From Pseudomonas oryzihabitans (GTDB taxonomy: Bacteria > Pseudomonadota > Gammaproteobacteria > Pseudomonadales > Pseudomonadaceae), in the NCBI RefSeq assembly GCF_014522265.1, contig NZ_CP017024.1, positions 4,598,501 to 4,662,500 of the forward strand: 64,000 nt of DNA, written 5' to 3'. Shown one piece after another: positions 8,336-16,908 of this stretch (the stretch's first letter is position 1; each line of letters begins with the position of its first letter). Under the pieces are notes generated by a model. It did no database searches. It saw nothing but the letters and a program-made list of their open reading frames with translations, and was not told the DNA's origin. Both the position numbers and the translations under genes were made by a program.

Positions 8336-9355
8336 ATGGACCTCGTCATCGCTCGCCCGGACGGGCTCTATTGCCCGCCCGGCGACTTCTACATCGATCC
8401 CTGGCATCCGGTGGAACGTTCGGTCATCACCCACGGCCACGGCGACCATGCCCGGGTGGGCAACGGCCACTATCTCGCCACCTCCGGCAGCGCCGGCATC
8501 CTGCGCGCCCGGCTGGGTGCCGACATCAATCTCCAGACCCTGGAATACGGCGAGGTCATCGATCACCACGGGGTCAAGCTGAGCTTCCACCCGGCCGGCC
8601 ATGTGCTGGGCTCGGCCCAGGTGCGCCTAGAATACCGTGGCGAGGTCTGGGTGGCCTCGGGTGACTACAAGGTCGAACCCGATGGCACCTGCACCCCCTT
8701 CGAGCCGGTGCGCTGCCACACCTTCATCACCGAATCCACCTTTGGCCTGCCGATCTATCGCTGGCGCCCCCAGGCGGAGATCTTTGCCGAGGTCAACGCC
8801 TGGTGGCGCGCCAACCAGGCCAGGGGGTTGGCCAGCGTGCTCTACAGCTATGCCTTCGGCAAGGCGCAACGGCTCCTGCACGGCCTGGATCCGGAGATCG
8901 GTCCCATCCTCGCCCATGGTGCGGTGGAGCCTCTGAACCGGGTCTACCGCGAAGCCGGCATCCGCATCCCGGAAACCCACTATGCCGGCGACTTCAAGAA
9001 GAGCGACCCGACGCTGCGCCAGGCGCTGATCATCGCGCCGCCCTCGGCCGGCGGCAGCACCTGGATCCGCCGCTTCGGCGAGCACAGCGACGCCTTCGCC
9101 AGCGGCTGGATGATGCTGCGCGGTACCCGCCGCCGGCGCGGCGTGGATCGCGGCTTCGTGCTTTCCGACCACGCCGACTGGCCGGGCCTGCTGTGGGCCA
9201 TCGAGCAGACCGGCGCCGAGCGGGTGATGGTCACCCATGGCTCGGTCGCCACCCTGGTGCGCTACCTGCGCGACCAGGGCCTGGACGCCCAGGGCTTCAC
9301 CACCGAATACGGTGAGGAAGACGATACCCCCGTCACCGCGGAGGCCCAGGCATGA
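8336..9355 (+). CDS. Ligase-associated DNA exonuclease (metallo-beta-lactamase fold)
   Basis: A 339-residue beta-lactamase/beta-CASP nuclease related to the mRNA 3'-end processing factors, of the type that occurs beside bacterial ATP-dependent DNA ligases. The metal-binding signature is THGHGDHA (residues 32-39), with HPAGHVLGSAQV near 84-95 and SDHADWPGLL near the C-terminus (about 280-290). It is thought to trim DNA ends before ligation. Its TGA overlaps the ligase start (ATGA at 9352-9355). The usual partners of this module, a DEXH helicase and a metallophosphoesterase, do not follow. Confidence 0.88.
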   Translation: MDLVIARPDGLYCPPGDFYIDPWHPVERSVITHGHGDHARVGNGHYLATSGSAGILRARLGADINLQTLEYGEVIDHHGVKLSFHPAGHVLGSAQVRLEYRGEVWVASGDYKVEPDGTCTPFEPVRCHTFITESTFGLPIYRWRPQAEIFAEVNAWWRANQARGLASVLYSYAFGKAQRLLHGLDPEIGPILAHGAVEPLNRVYREAGIRIPETHYAGDFKKSDPTLRQALIIAPPSAGGSTWIRRFGEHSDAFASGWMMLRGTRRRRGVDRGFVLSDHADWPGLLWAIEQTGAERVMVTHGSVATLVRYLRDQGLDAQGFTTEYGEEDDTPVTAEAQA

Positions 9356-11072
9356 AGGCCTTCGCCGAACTCTATGGGCGTCTCGACGCCACCACCTCCA
9401 GCAATGCCAAGCTTGCGGCGCTGGTGGACTATTTCGGCAGCGCCCCGGCGGCGGATGCCGCCTGGGCGGTGTACTTCCTCGCCGGCGGCCGCCCCGCCGG
9501 CTGGTGCCGACCCGGCAGCTGCGTGAATTGACCATGACCCTCTCCGGGCTGCCCGAGTGGCTGTTCGAAGAAAGCTACCAGGCGGTGGGCGATCTGGCCG
9601 AAACCATGGCACTGCTGATTCCCACCGCCGATGCCGCCAATGCCGAGGGCCTGGCCTTCTGGCTGGAGGAGTACCTGCTGCCCCTGCGCGGCCTACCACC
9701 GGAGGAGCTGGCCGAGCGCCTGCCGCCGCTCTGGGGCCAGCTGGATCGGCAGAGTCTGATGGTCTGCATCAAGTTGATCACCGGCGAGTTCCGCGTCGGT
9801 GTCTCCAAGCTGCTGGTGACCCGCGCCCTGGCCACTCTGGCGGACCTGGACCCCAAGCGCGTCGCCCAGCGCCTGGTGGGCTACACCGATCTGTCCCACC
9901 GCCCCACCGCCGAGGGCTATGCCCGCCTGGTCGCCCCGGAAAGTCCGGACGAGCATGCCCAGCGTGGCGGCCAGCCCTATCCCTTCTTTCTGGCCCACGC
10001 CCTGCAATTGCCGGTTGAGCAGTTCGAGGCGCAACTGGGGCCGGCCGAGGACTGGCAGGTGGAATGGAAGTGGGACGGCATCCGCGCCCAGCTGGTCAAG
10101 CGCGACGGTCGCCTGTGGATCTGGTCGCGGGGTGAGGATCTGGTCACCGATCGCTTTCCCGAACTGCATCCCCTCGCGGAATCGCTACCCGATGGCACCG
10201 TCATCGACGGCGAGATCGTGGTCTGGAAGGAAGACGCCGCGCCCGACGCCCTGCTCAGCAGCGAGGAAGTGCGCGAGCAGCAGGACGGCCGCGATCCGGC
10301 CGCGCCCATCCCCTTCGGCGTGCAGCCCTTCGCGCTGCTGCAGCAACGCATCGGGCGCAAGACCCTGGGCAAGAAGATCCTCGAAGACGTACCGGTCATC
10401 CTGCTCGCCTACGACCTGCTGGAATGGCAGGGCCATGACCTGCGCAGCCACCCGCAACGCGAGCGTCGCGCCGAACTGGAAGGGGTAGTGGCGCGCTGCG
10501 CCAGTCCGCTGCTGCGCCCCTCGCCGCTGCTGCACGGCAAAGACTGGCAGGACCTTGCCCGCCAGCGTGAGGCTTCGCGCACCCTGGGGGTCGAAGGGAT
10601 GATGCTCAAGGCCAAGGATTCGCTGTATGGCGTCGGCCGCACCAAGGACATGGGCACCTGGTGGAAATGGAAGGTCGATCCCTTCTCGGTGGATGCGGTG
10701 CTCATCTACGCCCAGCGCGGCCATGGGCGGCGTGCCAGTCTCTATTCCGACTACACCTTCGCCGTCTGGGACGGTCCGCCGGAGAGTAGCGAACGCACCC
10801 TGGTGCCCTTCGCCAAGGCCTACTCCGGCCTCACCGACGAAGAGATGCGCAAGGTGGACGCCATCGTCCGGCGCACCACCGTGGAGAAATTTGGTCCGGT
10901 ACGCAGCGTCGAGCCGACCCTGGTGTTCGAGCTGGGTTTCGAGGGCATCGCCCTGTCCAAGCGCCACAAGAGCGGTGTCGCCGTGCGCTTTCCACGGATG
11001 CTGCGCTGGCGCCACGACAAGCCGGTGGCCGAAGCGGACACCCTCGACATCCTGCAGAATCTGCTGGCCTAG
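9352..11072 (+). pseudogene. ATP-dependent DNA ligase, frameshifted as sequenced
   Basis: The expected protein is about 573 residues with the adenylation lysine in the KWDGIR motif near residue 240 and a C-terminal OB-fold region. It would seal nicks in a DNA repair pathway with the upstream exonuclease. As sequenced, translation from the ATG at 9352 gives MKAFAELYGRLDATTSS and continues in the family pattern to ...LAGGRP. It then shifts frame at the CCCC run 9492-9495 and stops at 9529-9531 after 59 residues. The family sequence resumes in another frame with RRLVPTRQLRELT and runs to TAG at 11070-11072. One extra C repairs it. A shortened protein could start at ATG 9534 (512 residues, adenylation site kept). 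Confidence 0.8.
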
Positions 11073-11074
11073 CC

Positions 11075-12178
11075 ATGGCCGGCCAGACCGCGCCGCCGGT
11101 GACCGATGGCGCCCTGGGCGCGCCGCGGGAACCGCGCTGGGCCCTGGCGCTCGCCTGCCTGCCAGCCCTGGCGGCGATCCTGCTCACCGGCGGGTGGACC
11201 GGGGCCTGGCTCCCCTGCGTGGTGGCCCTGGGTGGCGCCTATACCGTCGGCTTCGGCGCCTACAAGAGCTTTGCCGCCGAGCCCCTGGCGCCCATGCTGG
11301 TGGCGGCGCTGGGCATGGCCTTTTCCGCCGTGGTTGGCTCCCTGCTGGGTCATCAGCTGCCGGCGCTGGTCCTGGCCGGCGCCCTGTGGGCGGCCTGCTG
11401 CGCCTGGCTGTTCGCCGTAGGCAATGGACCCTGGTGGATCACCCAGCAGTGGACGGTGGCCCTGCTGGTAGCCGGCGGCTTTCCCGGTGATCTCCACCAG
11501 GCCCTGCTGCGGGGTGGCCTGGTTCTTGGCGGCGGACTGCTGCAACTGCTGTTCTTCGCCCTCGTACAAAAGGCCCTCTATCGCTCCCAATGGCGGCTGC
11601 GCACCGGTTCCCTCAAGGCCCATCTCAGGGAGGTGGTGGTGCTGTTCGAAGACAGATTTCGGCTCGGCCGCTACGGCTTCTATGCCGCCGCCGTGGTCGC
11701 CCTCTGCCAGACCCTGACCAGCCTGCTCGATTACGGCCACGGCTACTGGGCGCCGATGACCGCCCTGCTGGTGCTCAAGCCGCGGCTGGGCGATACCTGG
11801 CGGCGTGGCCTGGGTCGGCTGGGCGGCACCCTGGCCGGTTGCCTGCTGGCGGGCGCGGTGGTCTGGCTCGACAACACGCCTGCCGTCCTGGCCGCTGCCT
11901 GCCTGCTGTGTGCGGCGGGCGCCTATCTGCTGCAGGACGGTCGCTATTCGCTGCAGACGCTGTTCATCACCGGCACCACGGTGCTGATGGTCGCCCTGGC
12001 CGGCGCCCCCGAGGCGAGCATCGCCCGTGAGCGGATCGGCAGCACCCTGCTCGGCGGTACGGTCGCCCTGCTCTTTCTGGCGCTGGAAGCCGGCGTCGCG
12101 CGAATCCTCGCGCGGTTTCAGCGGCGCAGCCGGTTGCGCCAGGCAAACACCAGCAAAGCCAGCAGGGCGCCCAGGTAG
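11075..12178 (+). CDS. FUSC family inner-membrane protein
   Basis: A 367-residue membrane protein with two blocks of hydrophobic helices (about residues 20-170 and 205-350) separated by a short soluble stretch (about 170-205). The duplicated pattern GYWAPMTALLVLKPRLGDTWRRGLGRLGGTLAG (here only partly quoted in the families' pattern) with its basic RxxGRxxGT motif is typical of the fusaric-acid-resistance (FUSC) family. These proteins are thought to take part in efflux of aromatic acids. It begins two bases after the ligase stop. Its 3' end overlaps the opposite-strand gene at 12118-12603 by 61 nt. No periplasmic adaptor or outer-membrane gene is adjacent. Confidence 0.75.
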   Translation: MAGQTAPPVTDGALGAPREPRWALALACLPALAAILLTGGWTGAWLPCVVALGGAYTVGFGAYKSFAAEPLAPMLVAALGMAFSAVVGSLLGHQLPALVLAGALWAACCAWLFAVGNGPWWITQQWTVALLVAGGFPGDLHQALLRGGLVLGGGLLQLLFFALVQKALYRSQWRLRTGSLKAHLREVVVLFEDRFRLGRYGFYAAAVVALCQTLTSLLDYGHGYWAPMTALLVLKPRLGDTWRRGLGRLGGTLAGCLLAGAVVWLDNTPAVLAAACLLCAAGAYLLQDGRYSLQTLFITGTTVLMVALAGAPEASIARERIGSTLLGGTVALLFLALEAGVARILARFQRRSRLRQANTSKASRAPR

Positions 12179-12603
12179 CTGCCATCGTGCATCCAGGCCG
12201 CCAGCAGGAAACCTCTGCGGTCCTGCACGCAGTCCGGCACCCGCAGGACGCTGCCCAGCTCCAGGGCAAGCCAACCCAGGCCCAGGCCCAGCACGGCGCA
12301 ACCCAGCGCCCCGAGCAGCACGGCCGCGCTGCCGCGCCAGAGATAACGGTCACCGACAGGACGTCCACGCGCCAACCAGAGCAGCGCCAGGCCCAGGGGC
12401 AGTCCTGCCGCCGCGCCGGCCTGGAGACCCACCCGGGCCACTCGCCAGCGGGCCGCCAGGTCGCTATCGAGCAGCCCGAATTGCGAAAATTTCAGGCAAT
12501 CGAAGTAATCCGGACCCAGGCCGTAGCTGAGCTGGTCATGCAGCGCCCCATAGAGCGCGGCCAGGAAGACCAGCGCCAGCAACCTGCCCAGGCTCCGCGC
12601 CAC
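12118..12603 (-). CDS. Small integral membrane protein of unknown function
   Basis: A 161-residue protein with an N-terminal hydrophobic segment that could be a signal anchor (MARSLGRLLALVFLAALYGA) and about three more helices near residues 58-75, 88-112 and 132-155. The stretch HDQLSYGLGPDYFDCLKFSQFG follows the first helix and is of a kind seen in conserved proteobacterial membrane proteins, but I cannot name a function. Translation probably starts at a GTG (12603), three bases after the stop of the upstream acetyltransferase gene, so the two are likely co-transcribed. The 3' end overlaps the convergent FUSC gene. Confidence 0.6.
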   Translation of the reverse strand: MARSLGRLLALVFLAALYGALHDQLSYGLGPDYFDCLKFSQFGLLDSDLAARWRVARVGLQAGAAAGLPLGLALLWLARGRPVGDRYLWRGSAAVLLGALGCAVLGLGLGWLALELGSVLRVPDCVQDRRGFLLAAWMHDGSYLGALLALLVFAWRNRLRR

Positions 12604-12606
12604 CGG

Positions 12607-13044
12607 CTAGCCCATTACCTTGTGGTAGCTGTGCAGGCCTGTCCCCAGCGGTCGTGGTAGGTAGCCGCAATGCTGGTAGCCACACCGCTCATAGAAGGCC
12701 GCTGCCTGGGCGGTGCGTAGATAAGCCACCTGAGCGCCCTGGATGCGCGCCTCAGCTTCCGCTCGCTGCAGGAGTTGCCGACCCAGTCCGCGCTGGCGAT
12801 GCCCCTGGTCTACCCAGAGCACCTCGATCTCCAGCCCCTTCCAGAACACACGACCTAGAAGACCGGCTATGACCCGGGAATGCTCGACGATGACCAGCTG
12901 CAGTGGGACATCGGCTGACTCGTCAGTCAACTGCGGATGCTGGGCGCTGACAAACGCCTGGAAACCTTGGGCGATCGCGGTGGCCTGAGCGGCAGATGCC
13001 ACCTCAATGTTGTTTAGATGTGTGGTCTTGTCTCCACAGTTCAT
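12607..13044 (-). CDS. GNAT family N-acetyltransferase
   Basis: A 145-residue acetyl-CoA-dependent acetyltransferase. The acetyl-CoA-binding motif is visible as VDQGHRQRGLGRQLLQRAEAEA (shortened here to the RQRGLG core, about residues 83-88), and the C-terminal YLRTAQAAAFYERCGYQHCG shows the GNAT pattern of an alpha helix followed by YxxxGY. The substrate is unknown. The start ATG at 13044 is preceded by a GGGAG ribosome-binding site. The first residues (MNCGDKTTHLNNIEVA) are a little variable, so a later start is possible. Confidence 0.75.
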   Translation of the reverse strand: MNCGDKTTHLNNIEVASAAQATAIAQGFQAFVSAQHPQLTDESADVPLQLVIVEHSRVIAGLLGRVFWKGLEIEVLWVDQGHRQRGLGRQLLQRAEAEARIQGAQVAYLRTAQAAAFYERCGYQHCGYLPRPLGTGLHSYHKVMG

Positions 13045-13395
13045 CCGGCTTCACTCCCGTTTCCTTTGCACACAGCTGCACTCCGTGATTGCTACCGAAC
13101 AGATACGATGGCTTAGCGAAGCGGGTCTTCTGCTACCTTTCTGCCCACCTTTGGCGCATGCGTATTTTTTTAGACCCAAAGCGGTGCGTTCGTCCGCACC
13201 GGGCAGGAAAGCCGCGCCTTTCCGGTGCATAATGCGCGCCGCTCGGCGGGGTCGGCTGCTACAGGATGTAACCAACGCGGCAACCGCGTACAGATTTGGG
13301 ACGATCTTCGCCGACTGGTAAGCTTATTGCTCCCGCGAGGGCACGGGCGTCGTACTGGCGCCATGATTTCATCCACATTCGCACTAGGATCCGAC
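13045..13395. other. Intergenic region between divergent acetyltransferase and aotJ genes
   Basis: About 350 nt without a credible gene. It must hold the promoters for the leftward acetyltransferase gene and the rightward aot operon. Visible features are a T7 run at about 13164-13171, a GC-rich hairpin at 13182-13201, a CATAAT stretch near 13226 that could be a -10 element, and an AGGA ribosome-binding site just before aotJ. I cannot assign a regulator site such as an ArgR operator with confidence. Confidence 0.5.
13182..13201. repeat. Perfect 7-bp inverted repeat upstream of aotJ
   Basis: CGGTGCG and CGCACCG flank a six-base loop (TTCGTC). It lacks a T tract on either side in the right place for an intrinsic terminator. 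It may be an mRNA leader structure or part of an operator for the aot operon. No function can be assigned from the sequence alone. Confidence 0.4.
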
Positions 13396-14175
13396 ATGAA
13401 AAAAAGCTGGCTGACTCTCTCTGCGCTCGCCCTGTGTCTGGCCGCCGGTTCGGCGATGGCCAAGGAATGGAAAGAGATCCGCTTCGGTGTGGATACCACC
13501 TATCCGCCCTTCGAATCCCAGGCCGCCGATGGCAGCTTCGTCGGCTTCGACATCGAACTGGGCAACGCCATCTGCGAAAAGCTGGAAGTGAAGTGCAAGT
13601 GGGTGGTGAGTGACTTCGACGGCCTGATTCCCGGCCTGCGCGCGCGCAAGTTCGACGGCATCCTGTCCTCGCTGACCAAGACTCCGGCACGTGCCGAACA
13701 GATCGACTTCTCCGACCTGCTCTGGTCGGGCCCCTCCTCCATGGTCACCAAGGAAGGCGCCAACCTGCAGGCCACCGCGGAAAGCCTGAAGGGCAAGACC
13801 GTTGGCGTGCAGCAGGGCACCATCCAGGAGACCTTCGCCAAGCAGAAGCTGGCGCCCAACGGCGTCAACGTCCAGAGCTACCAGAACCAGGATCAGGTCT
13901 ATGCCGACCTGGTGTCCGGTCGTATCGACGTCGCCATGCAGGACATGCTGCAGGCCGAAGGTGGCTTCATGAAGTCGCCCCAGGGCAAGGGCTACACCAA
14001 CACCGCCATCCATGACGAGTTGCTGCCGGCCGATACCGCCATCGGTATCCGCAAGGGCAACGACGAGTTCAAGACCTTCGTCAACAAGGGTATCGCGGCC
14101 ATCCACGCCGACGGCACCTACGACAAGATCCAGAAGAAGTACTTCGGCGACCTGAACCTCTACGATCCCAAGTAA
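13396..14175 (+). CDS. aotJ: Arginine/ornithine ABC transporter substrate-binding protein
   Basis: A 259-residue periplasmic binding protein with a clear signal peptide (MKKSWLTLSALALCLAAGSAMA, cleaved before KEW). The mature start KEWKEIRFGVDTTYPPFE and the central GFDIELGNAICEKL are typical of the lysine/arginine/ornithine/histidine branch of family-3 solute-binding proteins. The order aotJ-aotQ-aotM-aotO-aotP is that of the Pseudomonas aeruginosa arginine/ornithine operon, including the unusual aotO, which supports the name. An AGGA ribosome-binding site lies before the ATG at 13396. A strong terminator-like hairpin follows the gene, which would make this protein more abundant than the permease subunits. 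Confidence 0.9.
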   Translation: MKKSWLTLSALALCLAAGSAMAKEWKEIRFGVDTTYPPFESQAADGSFVGFDIELGNAICEKLEVKCKWVVSDFDGLIPGLRARKFDGILSSLTKTPARAEQIDFSDLLWSGPSSMVTKEGANLQATAESLKGKTVGVQQGTIQETFAKQKLAPNGVNVQSYQNQDQVYADLVSGRIDVAMQDMLQAEGGFMKSPQGKGYTNTAIHDELLPADTAIGIRKGNDEFKTFVNKGIAAIHADGTYDKIQKKYFGDLNLYDPK

Positions 14176-14187
14176 GGTCGGTTCGGC

Positions 14188-14217
14188 AAACGCCTCCGGT
14201 GCCACCGGGGGCGTTTT
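14188..14217 (+). terminator. Terminator/attenuator hairpin between aotJ and aotQ
   Basis: A 13-bp stem (AAACGCCTCCGGT with ACCGGGGGCGTTT, one T-G pair) closes a three-base GCC loop and is followed by TTTT. It is placed 12 nt after the aotJ stop. In binding-protein operons such a structure lets the binding protein be made in excess over the permeases, either by partial termination or by protecting the aotJ mRNA end. Confidence 0.8.
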
Positions 14218-14277
14218 ACGTATGACCGCCGGCGCCCACCGCGCCGGCGGCCTCACCAGGCGATTTTCCCAAGACGC

Positions 14278-15017
14278 ATGCAGCAGAATTCCTTCGACTC
14301 CTTCTTGCAGTCCATCGGACTGGGCACGCTCAGCCTGCATGGCTACGGCCCGCTGATCCTGGAAGGCACCCTGACGACCCTCAAGCTCGCCGGCTTCGCG
14401 CTGATCGTGGCGGTCATCCTCGGCCTGCTCGGCGCCTCGGCCAAGCTGTCGCGCCTCGCGCCCCTGCGCTTCATTGCCCAGAGCTACACCACCCTGATCC
14501 GTGGCGTGCCCGATCTGGTGCTGATGCTGCTGATCTTCTACAGCCTGCAGAACTGGCTGGGCGCCCTCACCGACTACATGGGCTGGGATTACATCGACAT
14601 CGATCCCATGGCCGCCGGTATCGCCACCCTCGGCTTCATCTACGGCGCCTACTTCACCGAGACCTTTCGCGGCGCCATCCTCGCCGTGCCGCGCGGTCAG
14701 GGCGAGGCCGCCCTGGCCTACGGGCTGAGCCGCTGGCAGACCTTCACCCTGATCACCTTTCCGCAGATGATGAGATTCGCGCTGCCCGGCATCGGCAACA
14801 ACTGGCAGGTGCTGCTCAAGGCCACCGCACTGGTCTCCATCATCGGCCTGGCCGATCTGGTCCGCGCCTCCCAGGAGGCCGGCAAGGGCACCTTCAAGCT
14901 GTTCTATTTCCTGATCGTCGCCGGCGTCATCTATCTGCTCATCACCGCCGTGACCAACGCCATCCTCGGGCCCTGGAACGGCGCTATCACGTCGGCGTGC
15001 GGGAGGCCAAGCGATGA
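14278..15017 (+). pseudogene. aotQ: Arginine/ornithine ABC transporter permease, 3' end frameshifted as sequenced
   Basis: The expected protein is about 246 residues with five membrane helices and the permease signature EAALAYGLSRWQTF (near residue 143-156) that contacts the ATPase. The first ~230 residues are normal. At the GGGCCC run (14968-14973) the frame is lost. One extra base would give ...LERRYHVGVREAKR followed by TGA at 15015-15017. That is the expected C-terminus and an ATGA overlap with the next permease. Without it, translation would run on to 16086 through two other genes in the wrong frame. Very probably a sequencing error. With aotM it forms the membrane channel for arginine and ornithine. 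Confidence 0.85.
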
Positions 15018-15724
15018 TCGAACTCCTGCAGCAATACTGGAAACCCCTGCTGTGGACCGATGGCTACCACATCACCGGCCTGGCCATGACCCTCTGGCTG
15101 CTGGTGGCCTCGGTGGTGATCGGCTTCATCGTCTCGGTGCCGCTGTCGGTGGCCCGGGTCTCGGAGCGCCGCTGGCTGCGCTGGCCGATCGGCTTCTATA
15201 CCTACGTCTTCCGTGGCACCCCGCTCTATCTGCAGCTGCTGATCTGCTACACCGGCATCTACAGCCTGGGCTTCGTGCGCGACCAGCCGATGCTGGGCAG
15301 CTTCTTCCGCGACGGCCTGAACTGCACCATCCTGGCCTTCGCCCTGAATACCTGCGCCTACACCACCGAGATCTTCGCCGGGGCCATCCGCAACACCCCC
15401 CACGGCGAGGTCGAGGCGGCCAAGGCCTACGGCCTGGATGGCTGGCGCCTGTACGTGCATGTCATCCTGCCTTCGGCGCTGCGCCGCTCGCTGCCCTTCT
15501 ACAGCAACGAAGTCATCATGATGCTGCACTCCACCACCCTGGCCTTCACCGCCACGGTGCCGGACCTGCTCAAGATCGCCCGCGACGCCAACACCGCCAC
15601 CTTCCTGACCTTCCAGGCCTTCGGCCTGGCCGCGTTGCTGTACCTGGCGGTGTCCTTCATCCTGATCGGCCTGTTCCGCCTGGCGGAGCGCCGCTGGCTG
15701 GCCTTCCTCGGCCCGACCCACTGA
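15014..15724 (+). CDS. aotM: Arginine/ornithine ABC transporter permease
   Basis: A 236-residue permease of the HisM type with about five membrane helices. The ATPase-contact loop is EVEAAKAYGLDGWRLYVHVILP (core EAAKAYGLDGWR near residues 135-146), and FRGTPLYLQL near residue 69-78 is typical of the polar amino acid permease family. It starts at the ATG that overlaps the aotQ stop once the aotQ frameshift is corrected, so the two subunits would be translated as a coupled pair. It works with AotQ, AotP and the binding protein AotJ. Confidence 0.9.
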   Translation: MIELLQQYWKPLLWTDGYHITGLAMTLWLLVASVVIGFIVSVPLSVARVSERRWLRWPIGFYTYVFRGTPLYLQLLICYTGIYSLGFVRDQPMLGSFFRDGLNCTILAFALNTCAYTTEIFAGAIRNTPHGEVEAAKAYGLDGWRLYVHVILPSALRRSLPFYSNEVIMMLHSTTLAFTATVPDLLKIARDANTATFLTFQAFGLAALLYLAVSFILIGLFRLAERRWLAFLGPTH

Positions 15725-15761
15725 CCCAAGCGGCCGCGCCCGGCGCGGCCCCGGAGTTGTC

Positions 15762-16874
15762 ATGCGCCATCTCACCCATCCGCTGGTCGCCCCGGTCCCG
15801 GGCACCGAGCGCTGCATCCACAGCTTCCACTTCGGTCCCGCCGACAGTGGCCGCAAGGTCTATATCCAGGCGTCCCTGCATGCCGACGAATTGCCCGGCA
15901 TGCTCACCGCCTGGCACCTCAAGCAGCGCCTCCGGGCGCTGGAAGCCGCCGGCGAGCTCCTGGCCGAGGTGGTCCTGGTACCGGTGGCGAACCCCATCGG
16001 CCAGGATCAGCAGGTCGCCGACGTCCACCTCGGTCGCTACGAGCTGGAAAGCGGGCAGAACTTCAATCGCCGCTTCCGCGACATGACCGCCCAGGTCGAA
16101 GCCGCCATCGCCGAACGCCTCGGTGACGACGTGAGCGCCAACCAGGCCCTGGTGCGCGAGATCTTCCGCACCGCCCTGGCCGGGGAATCCGCCACCACCC
16201 AGCTCGACAGTCAGCGCCTGACCCTGCAGCGCCTGGCCTGCGACGCCGAGGTGGTACTCGATCTGCACTGCGATTTTGACGCGGTCGCCCACCTCTACAC
16301 CACGCCGGAAGCCTGGCCCCAGGTCGAGCCGCTGGCGCGCTACTTCGGTTCCGAAGCCAGCCTGCTCGCCACCGATTCGGGCGGCCAGTCCTTCGACGAA
16401 TGCTTCACCCTGCTCTGGTGGAACCTCAACCAGCGCTTTGGCGAGCGCCTGCCCCTGGGCAGCCTGTCGGTGACCCTGGAGCTGCGCGGCCAGCTGGACG
16501 TGCGTGACGAACTCGCCGCGGCGGATGCCGAGGCCATCGTCAACTATCTGCGCCACCAGGGCTTTCTGAGCGGCGCCGCCGCCCCCCTGCCGCCGCTGCT
16601 GCAACCGGCCACGCCGCTGGCGGCCGTGGAGCCCGTGGCGACCACCCAGGGTGGCGTGCTGGTGCTCAAGGCCCAGGTGGGCGAGCGCATCGCGGTCGGC
16701 CAGGTGCTGGCGCAGGTCGTGGACCCCATCAGCGACCGCGTCGAAGAGGTCCGCAGCGCGGTCGCCGGCATCCTCTATGCGCGTTCCAATCGCCGCATGG
16801 CCACGGCCGGCATGGTGATCGCCCATGTGGCGGGCACCGAGGCCTATCGCAGCGGCTACCTGCTCTCGCCGTGA
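15762..16874 (+). CDS. aotO: AotO, succinylglutamate desuccinylase/aspartoacylase family protein
   Basis: A 370-residue zinc carboxypeptidase-fold protein of the aspartoacylase family. Zinc ligands are visible in SLHADELPG (His and Glu, about residues 38-46) and LDLHCDFD (His, about residues 167-174). In Pseudomonas aeruginosa the homologous gene lies in the aot operon between aotM and aotP. Its product is reported there not to be needed for transport, and its substrate is not certain. The C-terminal ~90 residues look like a biotinyl/lipoyl-type barrel (GVLVLKAQVGERIAVGQ). It starts 37 nt after aotM. Confidence 0.85.
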   Translation: MRHLTHPLVAPVPGTERCIHSFHFGPADSGRKVYIQASLHADELPGMLTAWHLKQRLRALEAAGELLAEVVLVPVANPIGQDQQVADVHLGRYELESGQNFNRRFRDMTAQVEAAIAERLGDDVSANQALVREIFRTALAGESATTQLDSQRLTLQRLACDAEVVLDLHCDFDAVAHLYTTPEAWPQVEPLARYFGSEASLLATDSGGQSFDECFTLLWWNLNQRFGERLPLGSLSVTLELRGQLDVRDELAAADAEAIVNYLRHQGFLSGAAAPLPPLLQPATPLAAVEPVATTQGGVLVLKAQVGERIAVGQVLAQVVDPISDRVEEVRSAVAGILYARSNRRMATAGMVIAHVAGTEAYRSGYLLSP

Positions 16875-16908
16875 CCCCTACCCCTTTTCAGCTGTGGAAT
16901 TCCTATCC

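Noticed and set aside
9237-9351. An upstream start for the DNA ligase inside the exonuclease gene
   Set aside because: The residues before LVPTRQLRE in that frame are an out-of-frame reading of the exonuclease and of the ligase N-terminus. The family N-terminus is found from ATG 9352.
14278-16086. A single 602-residue fused permease protein
   Set aside because: After about residue 230 the sequence is the wrong frame of aotM and aotO. A one-base deletion in aotQ explains it better than a fusion.
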